NCBI RefSeq assembly: GCF_031457455.1
Contig: NZ_JAVDWU010000011.1
Coordinates: forward strand, 62,001 to 126,000
Source of the DNA: Hydrogenophaga palleronii_A
GTDB lineage: Bacteria; Pseudomonadota; Gammaproteobacteria; Burkholderiales; Burkholderiaceae_C
DNA length: 64,000 nucleotides
Direction: 5' to 3'
The position numbers and the translations under genes are program-made. Within the stretch, counting starts at the first letter, position 1, and every line of letters starts with the position of its first letter. Shown here one piece after another: positions 36,707 to 44,984 of this stretch. The notes under the pieces were generated by a model, which saw nothing but the letters and a program-made list of their open reading frames with translations, did no database searches and was not told the origin of the DNA.

Positions 36707-37534
36707 CTACACGGCGTCCATCACTGCCCGCAAGAACTGTTGCGTGCGAGCCTCCTGTGGGTTTTCGTAGAACGACTTCGCTGGTCCCTGTTCGGCGATG
36801 CGGCCCTGGTCGAAGAAGCACACGCGGTCGGCGAACTCGCGGGCGAAGCCCATCTGGTGGGTGACCATCAACATGGTCAGGTTGTGTTCGCTGCCCAGGG
36901 TACGGATCACGCTGAGCACTTCGCCACACAGCTCGGGGTCGAGGGCCGATGTGACTTCGTCGAAGAGCATCACCTTGGGGCGCACCGCCAGGGCGCGTGC
37001 GATCGCCACGCGCTGCTGCTGCCCGCCGGAGAGCTGCGCAGGGTAGTGGTCGAGCTTGTCACCCAGCCCCACCATGTTCAGCAGTTCGCCAGCGCGTTCG
37101 CGCGCTTCGTCGGTGCTCAGGCCCAGCACGGTCACCGGGGCTTCCATGCAGTTCTTTAGCGCCGTCATGTGGGGAAACAGGTTGAAGTGCTGGAACACCA
37201 TGCCGATGTGTCCGCGCATGCGCCGCAGGTGCTGCGCGTTCGCGCGCACCAGCCGGTCGCCTTGTTGCATGTGGGTCAGGGGTTCGCCGCCGACGCGGAT
37301 CACGCCATCGTCGATGCTCTCCAGCGTCATCAGCATGCGCAGCACCGTGGTCTTTCCCGAGCCTGATGGGCCGATGATGGCGACCTTTTCATTCGCCGCC
37401 ACCGAGAGGTCGAGTCGATCAAGCACGGTGAGATCGCCGTAGCGCTTGGTCACGGCGTCGAACACCACCATGGGAGCAGCATCCACTGGCGCGTCTGATG
37501 AGGGCAGGTCGATGTGCGTGGTGGTCGTGGTCAT
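36707..37534 (-). CDS. ehuA: Ectoine/hydroxyectoine ABC transporter ATP-binding protein
   Basis: 275 residues from ATG at 37534 with GGGAG upstream. Walker A is GPSGSGKTTVLRML, the Q-loop is VFQHFNLFPHMTAL, the signature is LSGGQQQRVAIARAL, Walker B is VMLFDEVTSAL, and the switch histidine is in MVTHQMGFA. This is the polar amino acid type. Its place after ehuB, ehuC, ehuD and ectABCD makes ectoine the likely substrate. The start overlaps ehuD by 4 bp. Confidence 0.92.
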   Translation of the reverse strand: MTTTTTHIDLPSSDAPVDAAPMVVFDAVTKRYGDLTVLDRLDLSVAANEKVAIIGPSGSGKTTVLRMLMTLESIDDGVIRVGGEPLTHMQQGDRLVRANAQHLRRMRGHIGMVFQHFNLFPHMTALKNCMEAPVTVLGLSTDEARERAGELLNMVGLGDKLDHYPAQLSGGQQQRVAIARALAVRPKVMLFDEVTSALDPELCGEVLSVIRTLGSEHNLTMLMVTHQMGFAREFADRVCFFDQGRIAEQGPAKSFYENPQEARTQQFLRAVMDAV

Positions 37535-38208
37535 GTGCGTCTCCCTGCGCGTTGTTTGAGTCGCTGTTCCACCCGGCGGATCAGCGCCGCAGACACCAGG
37601 CTGAAGACCAGAAAGAACAGGCCCACCAAGGTGATGGGTTCGGTGTATTGAAAACTCTCGGAACCCAGGATCTTGGCGGTCTGCATCAGCTCCAGCACGG
37701 CAATGACGGACAGCAGCGGTGTTTCCTTGAACAGCGCCACCAGATAGTTGCCCAGGGCCGGCACGATCGGTGGAATGGCCTGCGGCAGGATCACGTCCTT
37801 GAATGTGGTGAGGGGCGAAAGGTTGAGTGCCAGCGAGGCTTCCCACTGCCCCTTGGGCACGTTCTCCAGCCCGGCCCGGTACACCTCTGAACAGTAGGCG
37901 CCGTAGTGCAGGCCCAGCGCCAACACGCCGGCCGGCATGGCGTCAATCGTGAGACCGAATTCGGGCATCACGTAGTAAAGGAAAAAGATCTGGATCAGCA
38001 GCGGTGTGGACCGCACAAACTCCACCACCCCTGCCACCGCCAGCCGAAGCCACGCCGGCCCGGCCATGCGACCCACTGAAAACACCAGCCCCAGCACCAG
38101 CGCCAACACAAAGCCCATCAACGTGGCCTGCAAGGTCACCACCGAAGCCTCGGCAAGAATCGGCAGGATCTCCCAGGCATACGCCCAGTCCCAGATTTGT
38201 GTGTTCAT
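37531..38208 (-). CDS. ehuD: Ectoine/hydroxyectoine ABC transporter permease
   Basis: 225 residues from ATG at 38208, HisM-type permease. Five membrane helices are expected, and the EAA cytoplasmic loop reads EASLALNLSPLTTFKDVILPQAI. The N-terminal helix pair includes LPILAEASVVTLQATLMGFV, and FVRSTPLLIQIFFLYYVMP is typical of the family. It forms the membrane channel with EhuC. The 130 bp between it and ehuC are occupied by a repeat. Confidence 0.92.
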   Translation of the reverse strand: MNTQIWDWAYAWEILPILAEASVVTLQATLMGFVLALVLGLVFSVGRMAGPAWLRLAVAGVVEFVRSTPLLIQIFFLYYVMPEFGLTIDAMPAGVLALGLHYGAYCSEVYRAGLENVPKGQWEASLALNLSPLTTFKDVILPQAIPPIVPALGNYLVALFKETPLLSVIAVLELMQTAKILGSESFQYTEPITLVGLFFLVFSLVSAALIRRVEQRLKQRAGRRT

Positions 38209-38221
38209 GTCAAATGCGCCG

Positions 38222-38338
38222 CGAGTGAAGGCGCCGAATCCAGGGGCACCGAAGATCCGGCTCCGCTGGTCCAAGGTGCCGCCCCCCTCCCGCCGCAGGC
38301 CAGAGAGAGGGGGGTGACGCGAAGCGGCGCGGGGGGTG
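38222..38338 (-). repeat. G/C-rich 3'-end repeat, copy D, between ehuC and ehuD
   Basis: It begins right at the ehuC stop: CCCCCCGCGCCGCTTCGCG, then TCACCCCCCTCTCTCTGGCC with a G-run partner, then GGACCAGCGGAGCCGGATC. It is very close to copy A at 3150-3249. It fills a gap where ehu genes are usually nearly contiguous, so it probably inserted into the operon. Confidence 0.75.
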
Positions 38339-39070
38339 TCATCTTTTCACTCGGCGTTCTAGCGCCCGAGTACCCACCGTGATCAGCACCGACAACGCCA
38401 GGTACATCAGCAGCACGAGGCTGAACACCTCCACCGTGCGCAAGGTGTTCTGGTTCACCTGCTGGGCTTTGAAGGTGAGGTCGGACAGCGTGATCAGCGA
38501 CACCAGCGAGGTGGCCTTGAGCAGCTCGATCAGCAGATTGCCCCACGGAGGGATCATGGCCACAAACGCCTGCGGCAGCACAATGCGGCGCAGCGCCTGG
38601 GTGTGCGTCATGTTCAGCGCCTGCGCCGCCTCCCACTGGCCTTTCGCCACGCCACCGATGGCGCCACGCACCACCTCGGCCCCATACGCGCCCACGTTGA
38701 GGCCCAGCGCGACAATGCCCACCGTCATCGGGTTGAGCGTGATACCGAAGTGCGGCAACACGAAGAACAACCAGAACAGCTGGACCAGCGCCGATGTACC
38801 GCGAAAGGTTTCGATGTAAGCCACGGCCAGCCAGCGCAATGGCCGTGGCGCATGCAGCTTGGCCAGCCCGGCCAGCAGCGCCATCACCATCGCCAGCAAC
38901 GAACCACCCAGTGCGACCAGCACGGTGACGCGGACGCCGCGCAGCAACTCAGGCAACAGCTCACCCATCGCAGTGAAGCTGGCCACATGCAATCCCGCCG
39001 CGAACGCGACGATGGCGGTGACCAAGAGCAAGGGCAGCGATCGGAACATGTCAGTGGGGCGCAGAGCCAT
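38339..39070 (-). CDS. ehuC: Ectoine/hydroxyectoine ABC transporter permease
   Basis: 243 residues, second HisMQ-type permease. It carries LLRGVRVTVLVALGGSLLAM, YIETFRGTSALVQLFWLFFVLP, and the EAA loop EAAQALNMTHTQALRRIVLPQAF. It pairs with EhuD in the inner membrane. It lies between two repeat elements, 169 bp from ehuB and 130 bp from ehuD, which is unusual for a transporter operon. Confidence 0.92.
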   Translation of the reverse strand: MALRPTDMFRSLPLLLVTAIVAFAAGLHVASFTAMGELLPELLRGVRVTVLVALGGSLLAMVMALLAGLAKLHAPRPLRWLAVAYIETFRGTSALVQLFWLFFVLPHFGITLNPMTVGIVALGLNVGAYGAEVVRGAIGGVAKGQWEAAQALNMTHTQALRRIVLPQAFVAMIPPWGNLLIELLKATSLVSLITLSDLTFKAQQVNQNTLRTVEVFSLVLLMYLALSVLITVGTRALERRVKR

Positions 39071-39109
39071 CAGTCAGCCGCGCAGCGGGGAGCGCCACGC
39101 CCTCTCCGG

Positions 39110-39239
39110 AGCAAGTGCCCCCATTCAAGGGCACCCGTGGAACCGGCTTCGCCGGGCCACAGGGTGCGTCCCCCCTCCAAGCGCCGCAGGCGCGCCAGAG
39201 AGGGGGGAAGCCGCGAAGCGGCGCAGGGGGAAGTCAGAA
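39110..39239 (-). repeat. G/C-rich 3'-end repeat, copy E, between ehuB and ehuC
   Basis: About 10 bp after the ehuB stop it reads CCCCCTGCGCCGCTTCGCGG, then the hairpin CCCCCCTCTCTGGCGCGCC with GGCGCTTGGAGGGGGG, then GGCCCGGCGAAGCCGGTT. Order and orientation relative to the gene match copies B and C. Confidence 0.75.
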
Positions 39240-40097
39240 TCACTCCCCGGCGCAATGCTGCTCAGCCGTCTTCTCAGGCAGGTTCGATTCGTCGAAACCG
39301 TACTGCTTCACCATGGCCAGGTGTTCCGGGGTGCCAATGAACTTGGCCAGTTCGGCATTCACCGCGTCGCGCAGGGTGGTGTCCTCCGGGCGGAAGCCGA
39401 ACGAGCCTTCACCCTTGTAGATCTTGCCGTTGTGGGTAAACGTGAAGGGTTTGGCGCGCTCGATGCCCTCGTCCTTGTTGGCCAGGTCCAGCGCCGTCAA
39501 AGATGTGAAGGCGGCAGCCGAAGCGCGGCCGGACTTCACGTTGGCTACTGCTGCAGCGAAGTCGGGCACCGTCACTTCCTGGTCGCGCTTCATGCCGGCC
39601 AGTCGAGCGTGCTCGATCTCGGCGGTGCCTGCCACGAAAGCGATCTTGGCACCCTTGTCCACCGCGTCCTGGTAGGTGCTGATGCCATCGGGATTGCCGG
39701 TCTTGACCACCAGCGCCTCGCCAATGCCGTAGGTGGGGTTGGCGAAGATGATCTGCTTGCAGCGTGCGGGAGTGATGTACATCGAGGCCACGATGGCATC
39801 AAAGCGGCCAGCGCGCAGGCCCGGAATCAGTGAGCCCCATTCGGTCAGCACACCGTCGACCTCCTTGATGCCCAACTGCTTCATGACATGACGGAACACC
39901 GTGGGCGATTCGCCGGTGAGCTGGCCCGAGGCGGTGGCGTACGAATACGGGGCTTCGTTGGCGAAGCCCACGCGGATGTAGCCTTGCTCACGCAGCTTCT
40001 CCAGCGTGGTCTGGGCGCTGGCCAGACTGGTGGAGAGCAGGGCGGTGGCGCCCAGCAGGGTCAGGATCGTGCGGCGGATGTGGAATCGTGTGGACAT
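39240..40097 (-). CDS. ehuB: Ectoine/hydroxyectoine-binding periplasmic protein
   Basis: 285 residues. An N-terminal signal peptide is visible (IRRTILTLLGATALLSTSLASAQT, cleavage probably after ASA). The mature part is a type II binding fold of the SBP_bac_3 family: LREQGYIRVGFANEAPYSYA, GILPGLRAGRFDAIVASMYI-like, and YGIGEALVVKTGNPDG. EhuB captures ectoine and hydroxyectoine in the periplasm. The gene starts 21 bp after ectD in the same leftward operon. Confidence 0.92.
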   Translation of the reverse strand: MSTRFHIRRTILTLLGATALLSTSLASAQTTLEKLREQGYIRVGFANEAPYSYATASGQLTGESPTVFRHVMKQLGIKEVDGVLTEWGSLIPGLRAGRFDAIVASMYITPARCKQIIFANPTYGIGEALVVKTGNPDGISTYQDAVDKGAKIAFVAGTAEIEHARLAGMKRDQEVTVPDFAAAVANVKSGRASAAAFTSLTALDLANKDEGIERAKPFTFTHNGKIYKGEGSFGFRPEDTTLRDAVNAELAKFIGTPEHLAMVKQYGFDESNLPEKTAEQHCAGE

Positions 40098-40118
40098 GGG
40101 TTTCTCCAGAAGTTGCGG

Positions 40119-41042
40119 TCAACGGGCTTCGGGCAGGCCGGCGGGCGTGAAGTCAATGCGCTCGGCAATGAAGTTCGGGCGTGGCGCCAGACCGCAGAAC
40201 GGGTCCACCGGGGTGTTGTGCACGCTGTTGTAGACCACGAAGACGTTGCTGCGCGGCAGCGGCGTGATGTTGGAGTTCGAGCCGTGCATGATGTTGCACT
40301 CGAAGAACGTGACCGACCCCGCCAGGCCGGTGGGCGCGGTGATGCCAAAGTCGTTCACCAGTTGCGTCAGACTGTCGTCGTCGGGAACGCCCACTTCCTG
40401 GCTCTTCAGGGACTTCTTGTAGTGGTTGTCGGGCGTTTCGCCAACGCAGGCCACGAAGCGCTGGTGCGAACCAGGGATGATCATCAGCGGACCGTTGTGC
40501 GGCGTGTTGGGCGTGAGGCTGATGGAGCAGCTCACCATGCGCATGGCGGGTACGCCGTCTTCCACGTGCCAGGTTTCGAAGTCGGAGTGCCAATAGAACT
40601 CCTTGCCCCGGAACCCGCCCTTGTAGTTGATGCGCGACTGGTGGATGTACACCTCGCTGCCAAGCAACTGACGGGCAATCGCCACCACCTTGGGGTGGTT
40701 GCACAGGCGGCGCATCACCTCGCTGCTTTGGTGCACCGCGAAGATGGAGCGCAATTCGCGGCTGCCGGGTTCGATCACGGCTTCGTCGGTGTCTTTCAGG
40801 GCTTCATCGCTGCGCAGGCGCTGCAGTTCTGCCAGGCACTCGGTGATCTCGGCGTCGCTGAGCAGTTCGTCGAAGGTGAGGTGGCCGTTGTCTTCATAGA
40901 AGTGCAGCTGGTGGGCATTCAGCGGGCCGTCGTCGGCGCTGCCGTGCACCACCGGGTCCTTGCGTGGCGTGACCTGCGCTTGTGGGGCGACGCGGGAAGG
41001 GTAGCGGTCCTCGACCGATGTGGCTTGTGAAGCGTTGCTCAT
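40119..41042 (-). CDS. ectD: Ectoine 5-hydroxylase
   Basis: 307 residues from ATG at 41042, preceded by AAGGAGG. PhyH-type Fe(II)/2-oxoglutarate dioxygenase: the HxD iron ligands lie in FYWHSDFETWHVEDG, the EctD signature follows as SCSISLTPNTPHNGPLMIIP, the third iron histidine is in CNIMHGSNSN, and the 2-oxoglutarate arginine is in PLPRSNVFVVYNS. It converts ectoine to 5-hydroxyectoine. It lies between ectC and ehuB. Confidence 0.95.
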   Translation of the reverse strand: MSNASQATSVEDRYPSRVAPQAQVTPRKDPVVHGSADDGPLNAHQLHFYEDNGHLTFDELLSDAEITECLAELQRLRSDEALKDTDEAVIEPGSRELRSIFAVHQSSEVMRRLCNHPKVVAIARQLLGSEVYIHQSRINYKGGFRGKEFYWHSDFETWHVEDGVPAMRMVSCSISLTPNTPHNGPLMIIPGSHQRFVACVGETPDNHYKKSLKSQEVGVPDDDSLTQLVNDFGITAPTGLAGSVTFFECNIMHGSNSNITPLPRSNVFVVYNSVHNTPVDPFCGLAPRPNFIAERIDFTPAGLPEAR

Positions 41043-41065
41043 GGGGTTCCTCCTTCTTCGTGCGC

Positions 41066-41455
41066 TCAGTCGGCGAGCGCGTAGGCGCCGGTGGCGTCGT
41101 GCACTTCGCGGCCAGTGAGCGGCGGGTTGAACACGCAGACCATGCGCATATGAGTGCCCTTGTTGGCACGCAGGATGTGACGGTCGTGGTTGTTGAGGGC
41201 GTAGATGGTGCCGACGCGGATGTCGTGCGTCTGGCCGGTGGCCAGGTCGGTGATCTCGCCCGCGCCTTCGATGCAATACACCGTTTCCAGGTGGTTGCGG
41301 TATTCCATCTCCAGCTCGGCACCGGGCTTGATGACGGTGTCGTTGACCGAATAGCCCATGCCGGCGTCCTTGTAGATGAGCCGACGGCTGGTCCAGCCTT
41401 CGGTGTCGACGTCGGCAGGGGTGCCCAGAATGTCATCGAGGTGTTTGACGATCAT
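41066..41455 (-). CDS. ectC: L-ectoine synthase
   Basis: 129 residues, cupin fold of normal EctC length. It starts MIVKHLDDILGT and has WTSRRLIYKDAGMGYSVNDT, MEYRNHLETVYCIEGAGEI, and HILRANKGTHMRMVCVFNPP, all conserved in EctC. It cyclises N-gamma-acetyl-diaminobutyrate to ectoine. It lies 38 bp after ectB and 23 bp before ectD. Confidence 0.96.
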   Translation of the reverse strand: MIVKHLDDILGTPADVDTEGWTSRRLIYKDAGMGYSVNDTVIKPGAELEMEYRNHLETVYCIEGAGEITDLATGQTHDIRVGTIYALNNHDRHILRANKGTHMRMVCVFNPPLTGREVHDATGAYALAD

Positions 41456-41493
41456 GTGTGTTTCCTTTGTTCTTGGTGTCGGGTCGAGCGGGT

Positions 41494-42759
41494 TCAGGCG
41501 GCCTTGCGCATGCCCTGGCTCATGACCGCGCGCAGGCTGGTTTCAATGATGTCGAGGCCGTGCAGCAGCTCGTCTTCCTTGATGGTCAGGCTGGGCAGCA
41601 GCTTGAGCACCTGGTCGTCGATGCCAGCGGTCTCAATGACCAGACCGCGTTCGAAACAGGCCTGCGAGATGCGCGAAGCCAGCCCCGCGTCGGCGAACTC
41701 CACACCCTGGATCAGGCCTCGGCCGCGCACCGTGCCGTCAGCGCCTTGCTTGCGAAGCATCTGGGCCAGACGTTCCTGCACGATGACGCTCTTTTGCTCC
41801 ACGGCTTCCTGCAGCAGGCTGTTGCGCCAGTAGCTCAGCGCGGCGGTGGCGGTGACAAATGACGGGCAGTGACCGCGGAAGGTACCGTTGTGTTCGCCCG
41901 GTGCCCACTGGTCCAGCTCCGGCTTGATCAGCACCAGTGCCAGCGGCAGGCCGTAGCCGGAGAGCGATTTGGACAGGGTGATGATGTCGGGCACGATGCC
42001 GGCTTCTTCGAAGCTGAAGAAGTGCCCGGTGCGGCCGCAACCCACCTGGATGTCGTCGACGATGAGCACGATGCCATGGCGTTGCGTCATCTCGCGCAGG
42101 CGGCGGATCCACGCGGTGCTGGCCACGTTCACGCCACCTTCGGCCTGCACGGTTTCCAGGATCACGGCGGCGGGCAGGTCCATGCCACTGCCGTTGTCCA
42201 CCAGCATGGATTCGAAATAGTCGAGCGTGTCGGTGTCGGCTCCCATGTAGCCATCAAACGGCATGGAGGCTGCGTTGCCCAGGGGCACGCCGGCACCGGC
42301 ACGTTTGAAGCCATTGCCGGTGACCGACAGCGAGCCCAGCGTCATGCCGTGAAAGGCGTTGGTGAAGCCCACCACCTGCTCGCGGCCGGTGACCTTGCGC
42401 GCCAGTTTGAGCGCGGCTTCCACGGCATTGGTGCCAGTGGGGCCAGGGAACTGGAATTTGTAGGACAGGCCGCGCGGCTGCAGGATCACTTCGTGGAAGT
42501 TCTTGATGAAGGCTTCCTTGGCTTCGCTGTACATGTCCAGCGTATGGGTGATGCCGTCGCGCATCAGGTAGGCCATCAGGGCCTGCTTGATCTTGTCGGG
42601 GTTGTGGCCGTAGTTGAGCACGCCAGCACCACTGAAGAAGTCGAGGTGGCGACGACCCTGGGTGTCGGTCATCCACGCACCCTTGGCGGATGCAAACACG
42701 GCGGGGAAGTTGCGGCAATAACCGCGCACTTCGGATTCGTGTTTTTCAAAGATGTTCAT
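41494..42759 (-). CDS. ectB: Diaminobutyrate-2-oxoglutarate transaminase
   Basis: 421 residues from ATG at 42759, class III PLP aminotransferase. It starts MNIFEKHESEVRGYCRNFPA, the EctB hallmark. It has FQFPGPTGTNAVEAALKLAR, VDDIQVGCGRTGHFFSFE, and the PLP lysine in ITLSKSLSGYGLPLALVL. It makes L-2,4-diaminobutyrate from aspartate semialdehyde and glutamate, the first committed step. Confidence 0.96.
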   Translation of the reverse strand: MNIFEKHESEVRGYCRNFPAVFASAKGAWMTDTQGRRHLDFFSGAGVLNYGHNPDKIKQALMAYLMRDGITHTLDMYSEAKEAFIKNFHEVILQPRGLSYKFQFPGPTGTNAVEAALKLARKVTGREQVVGFTNAFHGMTLGSLSVTGNGFKRAGAGVPLGNAASMPFDGYMGADTDTLDYFESMLVDNGSGMDLPAAVILETVQAEGGVNVASTAWIRRLREMTQRHGIVLIVDDIQVGCGRTGHFFSFEEAGIVPDIITLSKSLSGYGLPLALVLIKPELDQWAPGEHNGTFRGHCPSFVTATAALSYWRNSLLQEAVEQKSVIVQERLAQMLRKQGADGTVRGRGLIQGVEFADAGLASRISQACFERGLVIETAGIDDQVLKLLPSLTIKEDELLHGLDIIETSLRAVMSQGMRKAA

Positions 42760-42841
42760 GGGAGTCCTTTCGTCGTTGCAAAAGCGGATGTGCCGCGGTG
42801 ATGTGCGTGGCCATGGGCCGCGCGGCGACACGCAAAAAAAA

Positions 42842-43381
42842 TCAGTCGGCGCGCGAAGGCGTGCCGCGCGCAAGAGGACCGATGCGGTACAGCGGTTCCG
42901 CAGGGTGGTCGTGCGCGAAGTGTTCGGCTGTGAAGTGCGGGCGCACCTCGCAACCGGTTTGAAGCTCGGCGGCCAGTCGTTTGAACAAGGCCTGCGAGGC
43001 GGTGTTGTCGTCAGCCACCGTGGCGGTGACCCATTGGCAGTGGGTGTTGGCTGGCAGGGAAAGCCAGGCCATCAGCATCTGCAAGCCAAGACCTTTGCCC
43101 TGGTGCTTCGGCAGCAGACCCACCTGCCACACGAAGGCGGTGGCGGGTTCGCGCGGTGGGTGGTAGCCGATCACCATGCCGACCGCCTGCCCGTCGAGTT
43201 CCGCGATCAGACAGGTATCGCCGAAGTCGGTGGCCAGCAGCAGGTAGAAGTATTGGGAGTTGAGTTCGAGCGTGCCGGCTGCTTGAACCAGCCGCCACAG
43301 CGTGGCGCCATCGGCCGGGCGCGCAGATCGAAAAACGAGGGGAAAGGAAGGGGTGAGCGTGGTCGAGCCTGAGAGGGTCAT
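42842..43381 (-). CDS. ectA: L-2,4-diaminobutyrate N-gamma-acetyltransferase
   Basis: 179 residues from ATG at 43381; an in-frame GTG at 43408 would give 188, and neither has a clear ribosome site. GNAT fold: LNSQYFYLLLATDFGDTC is the EctA N-terminal signature, and the acetyl-CoA loop is VGLLPKHQGKGLGLQML. NTASQALFKRLA follows. It acetylates diaminobutyrate before EctC. It is the first gene of the leftward ectABCD-ehuBCDA block; no ask_ect kinase or EctR regulator gene is seen next to it. Confidence 0.94.
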   Translation of the reverse strand: MTLSGSTTLTPSFPLVFRSARPADGATLWRLVQAAGTLELNSQYFYLLLATDFGDTCLIAELDGQAVGMVIGYHPPREPATAFVWQVGLLPKHQGKGLGLQMLMAWLSLPANTHCQWVTATVADDNTASQALFKRLAAELQTGCEVRPHFTAEHFAHDHPAEPLYRIGPLARGTPSRAD

Positions 43382-43582
43382 GCCATGGGTTGTTTGTGGT
43401 GAAGACACGCTGCGACGCTGCGCATTCGTGGCTTCTGGCGAACCGGATCAGTCACGCCCGTCAGGGCAATGAAACGAGCCGGTCGGCCCCGGTAAGGGAC
43501 CTACAAAAGAACTCAAGCGACCTCTTGGCCGTTGAACGAAACAGACTTTTTCCTTTCCCGCGAAGCGGAGGCGTGGGTCTGT

Positions 43583-43618
43583 GGACCCAGGGCAGTGTTC
43601 ACCGCCTGGTCCTTTTTT
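43583..43618 (+). terminator. Orphan intrinsic terminator on the plus strand
   Basis: Stem GGACCCAGGGC/GCCTGGTCC (nine pairs with two bulged bases, 10-nt loop) is followed directly by six T. It would stop a plus-strand transcript, but no plus-strand gene ends here. On the minus strand the same hairpin would lie at the very 5' end of the ectA leader if the promoter at 43619-43647 is used. Confidence 0.6.
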
Positions 43619-43647
43619 AGTCTAAACGCATACGTAGCGAGATGCAA
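43619..43647 (-). promoter_or_regulatory. Candidate sigma-70 promoter for ectABCD-ehuBCDA
   Basis: On the minus strand TTGCAT (43642-43647) and TAGACT (43619-43624) are separated by exactly 17 bp, a good match to -35 and -10 boxes. The start would be near 43611, giving a leader of more than 200 nt before ectA that opens with the GGACC hairpin. The remaining sequence of the 43409-43810 gap holds no gene I can support. Confidence 0.4.
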
Positions 43648-43810
43648 CCCGAGGTGTGCAATTGCGCTTCGCTGTGAGCACACGCAATGGGCTCAAAGCC
43701 TTGTGTTGACAGGCGTTGCGCGGCATGACCACCCATCGATTTTTTATCTGCTGGTCTACCGCTGTGCCAATCGAATGGCCGTTCACCCATCATCCGCCTC
43801 CCTCGATACC

Positions 43811-44881
43811 TCAGGTCAGGAAAGCATCTTCAATGCTCAGGATGTCGCCTGTGCGGGCGGCTTCGTAGCCCTTGAGCGCAGCCACTTTGGAACGAAAGGC
43901 AGGTGACTGCAACACCGAGAGAATGGGCTTGAATTCCTTGCGTTGCAAAGCATCCGCGGGCATGACAAAGAAGTAGCGTTCCTTGAGCAGGGGAATGAAA
44001 TGCAAGCCGAAACGGTGGGCCGCCGTCTGCACGCCGATGCCCGCATCGGCCATGCCGCTGGCCACGTAGGCCGCGACCGCTGCGTGCGTGAGTTCGGTGT
44101 TGTCGTAGCCGACCACGTGGTGCGATGCAATGCCTTGTTGCTGAAGCAGCAGATCCGTCAACACGCGCGTGCCAGAGCCTTCCGGGCGATTCACGAAGCG
44201 AAGGCCTGGCCGAACCAGGTCTGCCAGACCGCGCAGCTTGAGTGGATTGCCCGCGGCAACGAACAGGCCCTGTGTGCGAACCGCCAGATGCAACAGCCGA
44301 TGCGTATCGGGCTTCAACCAGCGCAGGTAGCGCTGCGCCGCTGCGGCTTCGAAGGGACCCAGCGGCACGTGAAAGCCCGCCAGATCGCAGTCGCCTTGCG
44401 CCAGAGCGGCCACAGCCTCCAGGCTGTTGCGGTAGCGCAATTCGAACGGCACCTTGCGCTCGCTCAGCTGTTCGCGCAAGGTGGCCACCGCAAAGCCGTG
44501 GCTGGCGTGCAACCGGGGCACGGACCGTTGCCTGCGCTGCACGCGGCCCAGTTCGCCTTCAATTTCCGACGCCAGCGACTCCAGCAAGGGTTGCAGGCGG
44601 GCCCCGATCCTCGCGTCCGCCCAGATGAGCGTCTGTCCCAGTTCGGTCAACGACGAACCCTGGCCCCGCCCGCGTGTGAGCAGGGCTTGGCCGAACTGTT
44701 GTTCGGCCTGGCGAACCAGGCCCCAGGCATGCCGGTAGGACAGACCCAGTTCTCTGCCGGCCTGCGCGATGCTGCCGGATTCCTTGACGGCAGCAAGCAG
44801 TTGCAGCAGCGTGTTGGCAGGCAAGGCCTTGCCGTCGTCATGACCTATCTGCCAGCCGGGTTGCAGGGTGATGCGCAGCAT
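43811..44881 (-). CDS. FdsR-like regulator: ModE-type HTH plus PBP-like ligand domain
   Basis: 356 residues. The N-terminal about 110 residues form a ModE/LysR-type winged helix-turn-helix (LLQLLAAVKESGSIAQAGRE, LGLSYRHAWGLVRQAEQ). The C-terminal about 230 residues form a PBP-like domain (VPRLHASHGFAVATLREQLS, FVNRPEGSGTRVLTDLLLQQ, GMADAGIGVQTAA) as in molybdate/tungstate-type binding proteins. From memory this architecture matches FdsR, which controls formate dehydrogenase genes in Cupriavidus. It diverges from the formate dehydrogenase operon over about 100 bp, which supports that role. The effector may be formate or an oxyanion. Confidence 0.83.
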   Translation of the reverse strand: MLRITLQPGWQIGHDDGKALPANTLLQLLAAVKESGSIAQAGRELGLSYRHAWGLVRQAEQQFGQALLTRGRGQGSSLTELGQTLIWADARIGARLQPLLESLASEIEGELGRVQRRQRSVPRLHASHGFAVATLREQLSERKVPFELRYRNSLEAVAALAQGDCDLAGFHVPLGPFEAAAAQRYLRWLKPDTHRLLHLAVRTQGLFVAAGNPLKLRGLADLVRPGLRFVNRPEGSGTRVLTDLLLQQQGIASHHVVGYDNTELTHAAVAAYVASGMADAGIGVQTAAHRFGLHFIPLLKERYFFVMPADALQRKEFKPILSVLQSPAFRSKVAALKGYEAARTGDILSIEDAFLT

Positions 44882-44928
44882 GGGGATGAACCTGATGCAG
44901 GTGTGCCATCGGCATGTTGGCGCCGGGC

Positions 44929-44955
44929 TTATTTATGAACAGAAGAACATATTAA
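44929..44955. promoter_or_regulatory. AT-rich imperfect inverted repeat between fdsR-like and fdh genes
   Basis: TTATTTATG and CATATTAA flank AACAGAAGAA, an imperfect dyad with TATG/CATA as its perfect core (44934-44937 and 44948-44951). It is the only AT-rich stretch in the divergent intergenic region, so it is the best candidate for the regulator's site and the fdh promoter. This is inference from position. Confidence 0.35.
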
Positions 44956-44984
44956 AACCCATGGCCCGGTGCTACGCTGCGGCC

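Noticed and set aside
43409..43620. 6S RNA, tmRNA, RNase P RNA or SRP RNA in the gap upstream of ectA
   Set aside because: The conserved cores of these RNAs are not present; only the hairpins and terminator described are visible.
43390..43906. Short plus-strand open frames in the ectA-upstream gap as possible small proteins
   Set aside because: No ribosome site or recognisable sequence, and they run across the hairpin; a non-coding explanation fits better.
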